Of a DNA stretch of 64,000 nt, positions 54,672-64,000 are shown one piece after another. Position numbers and translations under genes: made by a program. Source of the DNA: Cytidiella melzeri. Taxonomy: Eukaryota > Basidiomycota > Agaricomycetes > Polyporales > Irpicaceae. How positions within the stretch are numbered: the first letter of the stretch is position 1; each line of letters begins with the position of its first letter. The stretch lies in NCBI GenBank assembly GCA_022592445.1, contig JABYQR010000128.1:1-64000 (forward strand), in the 5' to 3' direction. The notes under the pieces were generated by a model, which was not told where the DNA came from, did no database searches, and saw only the letters and a list, made by a program, of their open reading frames with translations.

Positions 54672-57600
54672 CCTGGAGAGGTTTGTGCATTGTATTGTAT
54701 TTTGATATATATGCCCAGGTCCAGTCAATTGCAAATAATCATCATCAATCATTAATCTTCAAGCTTCAAGTTGTAGGACACATCCGATTAGCACCATCCT
54801 CGAACCTCATCGCCCTGCCGATTGAAGTACAACAGCGCGCTCGAGCTGGTGCCGTGGGTAGGTAGTCAATATTCAATGTCGACACATACACCGCTTGTTG
54901 GCACTGCTGCCGGGGCGGGAAGACTCCCTTGTCCTTTGGAGCTTGCCATTTCTCTCTCTCTGCTCTCTGAATCTAGTCTGACAATTCCGGTACCAACAAT
55001 GATCAATCAATGCTTTGGTCATTTTTCTTCTCGTGGCGTCGGTGATTTTACGTTGGGCGATTTGGGCCCATCATGGCTAGATAGAACAAGGCAGACAGAT
55101 TCAGACCTTGAGTAAGTACGCTACTCAGACGTCCTTGGTAACGCCGCTCTCCGACCTCGGAGGACTGTGTGTTTGGGTGTTGGGTGTTGGAAAACTTGAG
55201 TTTTTGAGTTTTTTTCTTGTTTTGGATTTAACGGACAAACTGACCGTACGTTAAAAAGAAAAAAAAAAAAAAGCAAGTGTCAATCGTGATCATTGAGAGT
55301 AAATCATCAAAGTGAGAAAAGAGAGCCCCCGTTTGAACATAACGCATAACGAGCGACAGTGCTCTGACCGTGACAGTAATAAAAAATTACCAACACTGCA
55401 CACCGGGAAACGGGAACGGGTGACGATATCAAGTCAAACCACGATTCACGATCGCAGTGACAGGTGTGCCAGGTCCCTTGGCAAGAAGGTGGGTGGGTGG
55501 GTGAGTGAGTGAGTGAAAAAGAAACGCGGTCTACTCGTCCCGAAAACGCGTCAGCTTAGCCGGGGATAACACGATATGATATGATATGTAAGTACATACA
55601 ACGAAACCAAAAGGACCGAACGAACCGACCTCGTGAGATTACCTCTCGATTCGATTTTTTTGCGGGGTAGTCTGTAGAGAATTGCGGGGTAAGAACTGAA
55701 TGTTGAACTCACTCTTCTCTGAATCTTCTTCTCTGTGTATTTGTCGGATGTGTGTGCCGCAAGTTAGTCAGCGGTTAAGTTTTTTTTTGTGACATCGGAG
55801 CGCTGACAACAACCATGCTTTGACCTCCTGGACGGGCCAATATTGTTGGTGGGTTAGCTTGTTGGGAACGCACATATCGGATCTGGAGGGGCTGGGAGAG
55901 GCGTTGTCTCAAGCCCTCGAGTGCTGGCTGCTGCGGATGAAATTTGAAAAAGGTCAGCAGACAACGAAAACGTAACGTTGCTACTCAGGCTCAGGCAACA
56001 ATCGGATTCCGTTGTGTAGTACCGTACACGTACGTACGTACGTACCGTGCCTCTTTCAAGTCCGTTCCGTGTGTATGATAAGCTTTATATGATTGACGAC
56101 TGATTCGAGCTACGAGCTGAAAAAAAAGGGAACACGGCGTATTGATACTTCCATCATGATCCATATTAGATAACATGGAAACCATTCGAAACCCGTCATC
56201 GGAGGAGGGGGGTTGTTAGTTCCACATGGAAGACGTGCACATCCTGGAATATCAGTGAGTTCTCACCGCCGGTATTATGATACTACCTCCAGCCTGAGAA
56301 CGTATCATCATGATTGTGGCAAGAGCTCCCTACCCCTTTTTTTTACAATCCATTCTTTCCACAACGCCATCCCAACCAATTGGGACCGGGGGACTGCACG
56401 AACGAACGAAACTCGGTCTCCTGTCCTCGAAACACACTGTGAGTGCCAAGGCGTTTATTGTGGGTTCTTGTGCGAAGAGAAGCCATCTCAAAAGCAAATG
56501 ATGGGATACCAGGTTGCGGAGGCAGCGTGCGAGAGGTTTTGGTTTGGATTTAGGACCGGAGAGACCGATCTCTCACTGCCATGCATTCAACGTCTGTTCT
56601 TTTTTTTTTTTTTTGGTTTTGCATTGGTGTGATCATGTTGTTGTGGGCTTATGTTCTTGCCCCTTGGGGTATCATGTACATACATATTAGTAGCGGCTGC
56701 TCCGATGCGGTACACGAGCTCGAATTTTGGCACCGTACCCACGAGAGAAAAAGCAAAAAAACGGAAGAGGGAAGAGTAGCATCAATCACTTCACATTGAT
56801 ACTCAGGGATACATCAAACAAACGAACGAACGAACGAACGACTGACTGAACACTGCTTTTCCCGACAACCTCTCAAACAGTCAAACTAGTCAAGGGTTAA
56901 CTGTGCTGTACACGTTTAACATCCCTCCCACCCATAGGCTAATCCGGAACGAATTTCACCGGTAGTGTTCATTCATTCGCTACGTACCGTACCACGTACC
57001 GTACCGTAACCAATCCCCCCTTAGACTCCCCCAGGTTTACAATTTCCAAAACGTACGTACGTTCAGGACCGGGAAACCCGTATACGTAGGATGTCATTCA
57101 TTTCATCGAATTGAACGTGCTGTGCCTTCCTTCCTTCCTTCGTGACGCACTGTGGGGAAGAACAAGAAGTGCGGGGTAAATATCAATATATAAAAGCTTT
57201 TCCCATCAACGTTCAACTCCCGCATGAACGTAACGTAACCGTGACGCCCACTGGCACGCCTTCATCATTCAAATCTCTTCTATCCCACACGTTTTGAACT
57301 CCCAAGCAGCTTGAGTCTGTTTTACGGTTCCCTTGGTACCGTGTGATCATGTTGTTGTGGCCTTATGTTCTTGCCACATATTAGCGGCTGCTCCGATGCG
57401 GTACACGAGCTCGAATTTTTGCAACATACCCACGAAAGAAAAAGCAAAAACAACGGAAGAGGGAGAGTAAGTACTAGTAGTATGATTACATTGCCAGTGA
57501 CACGATAACATAATCGAACGTACACACTACATACTAGTAGGTAGTCCACCGACGACTGAGTACTGAGTACTGAACACCCTATTTTTGTTAACGTTGCTAG

Positions 57601-58492
57601 CTACAAACACCTTAGAATTCTCTTCGGTTCGGCGACCCTCCAAACAACACCCTCGGACCGAACCCACCGGACGGACACTGTTTCTACGTACCGTACCGTA
57701 CGTACGAACCATTCAAAAACCGGGAAACCCGCAAATGAATGTGCTGTGCTGTGCCTTGCCTTGCCTTGCCTTCCTCCTTCGTGACGCAGTGTGGGGAACC
57801 ACATAGAGAGAGAGAGAGAGAAGTGCGGGGTAAAATGTAAGTAAACATCAAAAAAACGCTTTCCCATCATGATATGATGAATCATCTCGTACGTTACTCT
57901 TCATACACCCTAGGGGGTATTCGAAAGCGTTAGATAATGATAATTAGAGATACATATGCATACAGGTCGGAACCATCTACTGTAATATATATTCGTCGTT
58001 TAATTATAACCATCCTCAGCTTGTTCATTCCAGAAAACGACAACATGCGGGATAGCGATGGATGGAATGGGATCGATGTGAGCAATTCACATGTTCACAC
58101 CGTGTCGTCAACTCCTTACAGTACTCAGCGTGGCATGTACTTTTGGGTCCGATCCGTCATGAACAATTATCGTTATCACAACTCGCTCATCAATCGTATT
58201 TAAAAGGAACATAGCAGTTATAATTACTACTATACATCAACAACAACAACAACGAGGGGGGGGGGGGGGTATATACTGTACGTACTTCCAAAAAAAACCA
58301 ACAAACACATCGCCTACTATTACACCACAAACAAAAATCCTAAACAAATCCTTGCGTTGACAAACCGATGAGGGGTATTTCAGTCCGTATTCCGTTGACT
58401 CTCAATCATGAATAACGAGTACGAAAAAAAGAGAAAAAAATGTAGCATCAAACAGAGCAAAAAAAAAAAAAAAAAGGAAGGAGGGAAGGGGG
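54672..58492. other. Gene-free low-complexity region of about 3.8 kb
   Basis: No exon series or family motif was found on either strand. The DNA has many homopolymer runs (A/T at 55256-55273, 56599-56614 and 58460-58475), CGTACGTACG-type palindromic repeats (about 56026-56045, 57050-57062, 57685-57710), a (GA)n run at about 57807-57821, and the diverged duplication described separately. Confidence 0.6.
56627..57870. repeat. Diverged direct duplication, two units of about 550 bp
   Basis: Unit 1 (about 56627-57210) and unit 2 (about 57342-57870) share ordered blocks. The first is TGATCATGTTGTTGTGG...TATGTTCTTGCC. The second is GCGGCTGCTCCGATGCGGTA followed by CACGAGCTCGAATTTT and AGAAAAAGCAAAAA. 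The third is GGGAAACCCG. The fourth is a GCCTTCCTTC-type run followed by TTCGTGACGCA(C/G)TGTGGGGAA, AGTGCGGGGTAAA and CTTTTCCCATCA. Blocks keep order and spacing, so this is one duplicated segment. It lacks coding potential. Confidence 0.8.
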
Positions 58493-59944
58493 TTAGAACC
58501 CCCCGAGACACCCTCCGTCCCCAACACTCAACCCCCACCCACCACCACCACCACCGCCCTCGTACCGTTTCACCTTGCGAGTGCGTGTGGTAGTGGTACG
58601 CGTGTGAGACGAATCGACAGGTCCCGAAAAAGACGTACACCGATCTTCCCGCTGCCTCTCGCGAGAACCTGAACGCGACGACGGATTTTTTGTCGGTCTT
58701 TCCCACCGCGAACGTAGCGCGACGAACGACACTGGCGAAGTAGGATTCGAAAGGGGGGAGAGCGTCGGCGGCGAAGAGGATGAGGAAGAGGAGGAGGAAG
58801 AGGAGAGGGCGGGTATTGATAGTGAGAGAGATAGGGTAGACTTGATGGGTATTGATGAGTCTGTTGTTGAGTATTGTATTGAGTAAGAAAAATGCGTCAT
58901 TTTTGCGATAAGGATAAGGATAAGGGGGGGTGAAAGGAACTCACCCGTTTTCGATCCGGTTGTTGAGATACCTCCTACAACACATGTTCTGCGTCTGCCC
59001 CTACATTCGTCCTCTGCTGCTGATGTTGGGGACGATGACGCGTTTGGGATGGTGTTGTAGGTATCTGCTGCAAGGGGAGAGGAGGGGGAAGTTAGATAAG
59101 GATAAGAAAAACACGGGTTATGTTATGACAAGGGGCGAGGCGATCTGCACTGTGGCTAAAGAGGGAAAGGAGACTCGGGTTCGAGAACGTGGGTGACGCA
59201 AACAAGCTAAAACGTGAATGAAAAAAAAAAAAAATCAGAGTTGGGGTAGCCAATGGCAGAATGGGTGCGTGGAAGGAGGTGGTAGGAGGAGGAGAGGTAA
59301 AAGGGCAATGAGGCTAGGGCTAGGGCTGGAACTGGAAACGGAGTGTACATGTGCGGAGGTTGGGAGGACGCGAGAAGGTCGATGCATGGCATGGAAGAGA
59401 ACCACCAAACAAAAAACAAAAACAAAAAAAAAAGATACTCGAGGCAAGGGGAAGGAGACTCACCAAGAGGGGGCAAAACAGCCAACGACGAATCGCTCTC
59501 GTCGTCTTCAGAGCTTGAAGTAAGGTCAGCGACGAGAGGTGGGAGAGGAGTGGTAACACCACCACCACCACTGCCACCACCGCTACTGTGGGGTTTGCGC
59601 GACGACATTGGACTACGTTGTCTTCTCTGCAGGGAGGTGCGAGTGTGAGTGGGGGAGTAGGTACGTCCTGGACAGCCACGTTCTGGGAGACGACATGCGT
59701 TTGGGACTACTACGATAGGGGAGCGATCGTAATCTTCTGAGGGGTGGGCGAGGAATGTACGTGTGACGAGTGTTGCGCGGGGAGGGAAACGGACGGTGGG
59801 TTGGCCTAGGACGGAGGGGTCGATGTGGAGGAGGTCGTTTGCGTTTGCGTTCGTGTTTGTGGGGGAGTGGGAGTGGTGGTGTTGGGTGTGTGAGGGGGTA
59901 TGTTTGAGGATGGGACGGTTGCAGGGGCAGTAGGTGGGTGGCAT
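58493..59944 (-). CDS. Hypothetical low-complexity protein
   Basis: Exon 1 (59944-59464) starts MPPTYCPCNRPILKHTPSHT and contains His/Thr/Asn-rich stretches, GQPTVRFPPRATLVTRTFLA, a Gly run (SSGGGSGGGGV) and an acidic DLTSSSEDDESDSSLAVLP. A middle exon (about 59070-58945; DTYYNTIPNASSSPT...DECRGRRRTCVVGG) ends at a gtgagttc donor. The last exon contains a long Ser run, NPTSPVSFVALRSRWERPTK, an Arg-rich patch and a Gly-rich tail ending at 58493. The ATG has a good context (gCCACCCACC-type lead). The protein is probably disordered and I do not recognise it. Exon joins are tentative. Confidence 0.5.
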
Positions 59945-60831
59945 TGTTGGAGGAGGAGGGGAGGAGGAGGTAGTGATGGACGGACGGACGGAGAGGGAGG
60001 GATTGTTATATAAACTTGGGCGATTTCAAGTGCGACAAGATCCCTGAGATCTGGAGATCTGGAGATCAGAGTTTCGGTCCACGTCCTCCGTGCGCATCCC
60101 CATTCCACCCAACAGCCCGTGTAAGTAACTGAACTCGCTCCGAGTCCCCCCAGTCGCCTATGAAACCGACCATCCGAAGATTCAGAGGGTCGTTTATCGC
60201 CAAGCATTGACACTCGGCTTCATTGAAAACCCAAGGACAGTGCATCAACAACACAATGCGAAAGGCGAAAGCAATTCCTTTCCTGTATATCTGTATTACT
60301 GTGTTACTGTATTAATTCCAAGGCAAAGCATTCTCAACGGACTCTCTCGCCACCCGCTCGCCACCCGTAGTAAGCTTGTTCAAAAACGCCGCTCACAGCG
60401 TTCGATTTCTTTTTCTTTCCATGCCACCCAAAATAACTAGTTATTCTACAATAATCACTTCCAGCACCGCATAACCGCAGTACCCCCTCTCCCCCTCCCC
60501 CTCCCCTCCCTCCCCCTCTCCCCCTGCACAGCTCGGAACGCCGGGAACGGCCATGTTCCATACGCGTCAGAACTGTTCTCTCTTTGGTCCGGATCTACAT
60601 TATATAATATATATAATATTCTCAACAAGCAACAAGTCTAAGACACCCCATCTCATCTCATCTCAATCTCCATCTCCTTTCGGATCTGTATGTGACTCTC
60701 CATTGCAGCTTTGCGCAATGCTTTATTCCAATCACAATCACTGCTACGTACGTACATCCTACATCGTTACCAATAATCATAATCATTTTTTTTTGTGCCA
60801 ACACGCTGACAACACGGCTCACGCGGTTTTT
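59945..60831. other. Intergenic, no supported gene
   Basis: Pyrimidine-rich tracts (for example CCCCCTCTCC at about 60485-60530) and an AT run TATATAATATATATAATA at about 60600 suggest promoter or terminator DNA. No coding sequence was found. Confidence 0.5.
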
Positions 60832-62399
60832 TTAGAGGAACAAAGCTATAGCACCACCTACGACACCCATCCCAACCACCAACCCCTTCACCCCCACCAC
60901 ACTCACACTCGCACCGCTACTCGTTCCAGACCCACCAGAGCTCGAAGTAGCGTTTTGATCATCTGAGCCGTTCACCCTCGGTCCAGACGCAGGCACAGTC
61001 TCATTCAACGCCGTCAAGTTCACAGGAGCAGGTGCGTTACTCGCCGTCATCGACAAGTTCAACCCCGCACCGGTAGCGACGAACACGCTTCCGTTCCCGG
61101 CTCCAAATGCGCTCGTGTTCGGAGCTAGGAACGGTACGTACAACTCTGCGTTCAACGGTCCCGCAAACACACCTGTGAGGTTGAGGAGTGGGAAAGACTC
61201 GTTGTCCGAGCCTGAGAGTCCGTTGTTTTTGTATCCGGTGGTGTTGGCTACGAGAGAGAACACGTTGGAGAGTGTCACGTTTGCGTCTTGACGGCCTAGG
61301 GAGGGTAGACCCCAGTTGGATTGGACGGTAGAAAGTGTAGAGTAGTGTGTGTAGAAAGTGTCGTCTGTCGTGTTTCTTTTGGAGGGGGGGACGGCGCCGC
61401 CGAGGAGGAGGGAGTATATCCGGTTGTTGACGGTGTATGTCTCGGTTTCGTCAAAGGTGAGGAGGATGAGGGTCTTGTTGTCGTTGAAGGCGGGGTTGGA
61501 GAGGTAGGTGGGGAGCCAGTAGTTGAGCCAGGAAGAGGCAAAGTCGACGGACGTGTCGTGCCCGTCGTCAACCAAGTTGGGGGTGATGAAGACCCATTGG
61601 GGGACGGCGGACGCGTTGACGTCGCTCGCGAGGTCGTTAAAGTTGCGGTGCCGCGCTAGACGGGAGGGGACGCTCGCGACAGAGTCGTAGAGGATGGTCG
61701 GGTTGTGCTTGCGAACGTAGTAGGTGTACGCAGGGGCAGAGCTGTTCAGGTAGTTGGCCGATGTGAAGCTGAACAAAGAGATTATTTGAGTGGATGCAAG
61801 ACGGCGCAGAACGGCCCGACTCACTTGAATCCCTCGAAACCATCGGTGGGCATGCTCTCCTGATAAGAAGCCCAAGAGATGTTCTTTGATTCGAGGAGAT
61901 CGACGATGGTGGAGATGCTAAGATGGCAAATGAGCACGTCTGGAAAGACGAAAGAAAAGATGGGAACGTACTTTGCGGGAATGTTGTAGTAGTCGTCGTC
62001 GCTCATGGCCCAAAAGTCACCTCCGGCGGCGGCGGCGTAGTTGGGCTCGGAGGGGTGAGTGACGCCGTAGTACTGGCTGAGGAGGATACCCTGCTCTTTG
62101 AGGGCCTGGAAGGCGGAAGTGGACTCTGCATCTTCGTAGTCGGTGTTTTCGAGCCAGATCTGGGAAAGAAAAGGTGAGTACAAACGAGGTGCGAGAGGGA
62201 GAGAAGGAGATACCTGGATGAAACGGTCAAACACTTGTCCAGAGACGACGGAGGATTTTTGGAGGGTAGAGTTGCTGCTTCCTGTGTAATTTGTGGTAGA
62301 GGCGAGAGGGGAGATGGCGGCTGGTGCAAAGGCGGGGGCCTGTGCGGCGAGGACGGCGGGGACGAGGGCGAGGAGAGTGAGGAGGGAGTTGGGGAACAT
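60832..62399 (-). CDS. Secreted, probably GPI-anchored acid phosphatase (phosphoesterase family)
   Basis: The start at 62399 gives a signal peptide, MFPNSLLTLLALVPAVLAAQ. After introns come the family motifs: WLENTDYEDAES (metal-binding E-N-T-D-Y), GVTHPSEPNYAAAAGGDFWA, STIVDLLESKNISWASYQES, WVFITPNLVDDGHDTSVDF and TLILLTFDETETYTVNNRI. This matches fungal PHOA-type acid phosphatases of the phospholipase C/phosphoesterase superfamily, which release phosphate outside the cell. Many N-glycosylation sites (NTT, NGS, NLT, NAT) are present. The C-terminus is Ser/Gly-rich and then hydrophobic (VKGLVVGMGVVGGAIALFL), a GPI-anchor signal. An AG acceptor lies two bases before the ATG, so the gene has a 5' UTR intron, with its upstream leader exon before about 62480. 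Confidence 0.9.
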
Positions 62400-63153
62400 G
62401 TCTGCGGGGAGGAAGTAGGGTGCGGACACAGCTGGAGAAGAGATTATAAGTAAAGGAAGGTAAGTTGGATACTAGACGTACCTGATGGAGTGGTGAGATG
62501 TCGGGTAGAAGGACGTGCTGTCCAATCAACATTCCCACATTCGTCGCAAAAGTCGATCCTACACAAGGCTGAGCACCTGTTTGCATCTGCACTATTGATG
62601 CGAAATGCTGTCGCTGTATGCGCAGACGGAGACACATCCAACTCGCTGAGCGGTGCACTTTCTTCATTTTGTGAAGCGCACGTGCGAGATAAGGCGAGGT
62701 GAAATTGGAACGCACTGGGCATCGAAGCGACGAGGTCAGACGGGCTGGGATCACGGAGAATATGGCCACAGCCCACATGCATGCGACAGAGACAGCGAAG
62801 GAAAGATAAACTACCGAAACAATCGTTCCTGACTTTCCACCAACGTTCGTCGTTCCACATGGTCAGCCTCTCCGATGACTGATGCGCACCTCGACAGCAT
62901 CTTATCAGATACTGTGACGACCTCGATCACTTTCTGCCATGTTACTGGTTTCTGGGATGGCCTGTATGTCTTGCTGACCCGGCGGTCCACCCAGCAGCAT
63001 CGTGAGCATGCGTGCAACGTTTCGACAGAGGGAGGGTCAAAGGTCGATCGTGGTAGTCTAAGAGCAAAGACTGTTTCCAAGTTTCGAACGAGACTAGCCC
63101 TTAAATACGTGTGATCGGATGAATCCAGCGCTATGATTATCTTATCACTGCGG
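62400..63153. other. Spacer with the acid phosphatase leader
   Basis: The stretch near 62400-62480 holds the 5' UTR intron of the phosphatase (gtacgtct ... cccgcag). A minus-strand frame at 62444-62860 contains RIDFCDECGNVDW but no complete zinc ribbon or continuation, so it is probably leader. Nothing else is supported. Confidence 0.45.
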
Positions 63154-64000
63154 TCAGTTCACACCCGAACGGATCCTCGTCACGCCCTTTGCAATCATCA
63201 CCATCTCCTCGCGCGACTCCCACAACGGAAGGACGATACAGAATATCCCGCTCAGCCCAGCCCAAATTCTATCACGAGATTTCAAAACCAAGTGAAAAAA
63301 AACAAAAACACGATGATACTCACATCGTGCACGCAACCCAAAACGTGTAAAACGCCTTGCTAAAGATATACCGCGAGAAAAACATCGGAAGGGGGACTAA
63401 CGCAAGGGGTTCCCCCACCGAGTCGAGTGAGTGAGAAACTGGGGCCCGTAGTATGACTTGGACTGGGGGGACAAAACGTACCAACGATCGCGACGATCAC
63501 AGTGAGTACAAACGAATACATTGTCGCCCGCGTAAAGTTGGCTTTCAACAGCTGTTCTCTGTCGGGCCGGCTGACTGCTGATTTGACAGACGCGTTGGCC
63601 TCCTGCTCCTCCTCGTCCTTCTTCTGCTTTTCCAAAGGGGAGGAAGGTCGGTTTTTTGGGGTTGACAGTACAGATGTGTCGTCGTAGATCGACATCGCAC
63701 GTGTACCCGTAAAGTCATAATTCGCAGGTTCTGTACTCACGCATATTCAGCATTTCGCATGAGGCGTGTACTTGTGATGCATACTACGTACTCAGGAACG
63801 ATACCACCACCGTGACAACTCCAGAGACGACAAACCCAGACATCGAACCGCACAGCGCAGAGTAGGGTAAAGCGAGGTTGGCGACGTTGATGGATCCTAT
63901 CCCGTAGACCGTAAAAAAAACAATGAGAATGGCAGGATGGATGGATACGTAGACATAGAGATAGACTCGGGATGCCATGTGTTTGGGAAAAGGCAAAAAG
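63154..64000 (-). CDS. DUR3-like urea transporter (sodium:solute symporter family), C-terminal part
   Basis: The gene runs off the right edge; the last bases of the window are intron. Visible exons encode GSINVANLALPYSALCGSMSGFVVSGVVTVVVSFL (about 63894-63790), then EPANYDFTGTRAMSIYDD and a charged loop (PLEKQKKDEEEQEANASVK). Next come ATMYSFVLTVIVAIVGTF, PMFFSRYIFSKAFYTFWVAC and IWAGLSGIFCIVLPLWESRE, with a final RIRSGVN at 63154. The loop followed by two membrane helices and the LPLWESR end are characteristic of fungal DUR3 urea/polyamine importers. These bring urea across the plasma membrane and are usually nitrogen-regulated. Only the last few membrane segments are in view. Confidence 0.85.

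Noticed and set aside
59218..59648. Plus-strand frames opposite the low-complexity protein
   Set aside because: They are complements of the Ser/Gly/His-rich exon and have no independent support.
61296..61659. Frames overlapping the acid phosphatase on both strands
   Set aside because: They are shadows of a GC-rich exon whose phosphatase frame has clear family motifs.

Overview
The window comes from a filamentous fungus, very probably an agaricomycete basidiomycete. Protein-coding genes are broken by many 45-60 nt GT-AG introns. The conserved genes are fungal: mitochondrial RNA polymerase, a PalI/SUR7 membrane protein, histone H2A.Z, flavohemoglobin, a DUR3-type urea transporter, a secreted acid phosphatase and a RING-SNF2 helicase. 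The transposable elements, JmjC paralogues and unknown families are also of the kind that expands in mushroom-forming fungi. The species cannot be read from the sequence.

Layout. (1) 1-23.9 kb is a repeat-rich, gene-poor zone. It opens with the 3' part of a Ty3/gypsy chromovirus with its 3' LTR (4243-4960). A solo LTR of the same family (11681-12425) has a perfect 5-bp target duplication and sits inside a decayed plasma-membrane H+-ATPase fragment. Around these lie several lineage-specific or decaying genes: an unknown minus-strand gene (5624-6853), a frameshifted member of an unknown basidiomycete family (8022-10640), a JmjC protein gene with two frame breaks (13884-16904), a 5' fragment of an acyl-CoA dehydrogenase gene (19067-19869), and an FHA-kinase gene that stops inside the kinase N-lobe (20803-21952). 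Two diverged LTR-like repeats, a 7-mer minisatellite and a Ty1/copia remnant with its 3' LTR complete the zone.

(2) 23.9-44.2 kb is ordinary gene-dense chromosome: aldo/keto reductase, RING-SNF2 helicase, RPO41 (all minus), a PalI/SUR7 protein divergent from RPO41, a long coiled-coil/AT-hook protein, flavohemoglobin, and histone H2A.Z divergent from it.

(3) 45.3-54.7 kb is the most interesting segment, a nest of two DNA transposons. The outer element (45342-54666) has 68-bp terminal inverted repeats (67/68 identical) and a 5-bp ATATA target duplication. It carries a large unknown cargo gene (50279-53327) and a small minus-strand gene, with no transposase I can recognise. Only 22 bp inside its left inverted repeat lies a 4.3-kb element (45432-49724) with perfect 27-bp inverted repeats and a TA target duplication. 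That element encodes a Ulp1-type cysteine protease with an intact His-Asp-Cys triad and a Tc1/mariner/pogo-type DDE transposase with DD37D spacing.

(4) 54.7-64 kb begins with about 3.8 kb of low-complexity, gene-free DNA containing a diverged direct duplication. It is followed by an unknown low-complexity protein, a GPI-anchored acid phosphatase, and the 3' end of a DUR3-like urea transporter running off the window.

Exon-intron models were built by eye from splice consensus, frame and family similarity. Gene ends are usually firm. Some internal junctions and starts are approximate.
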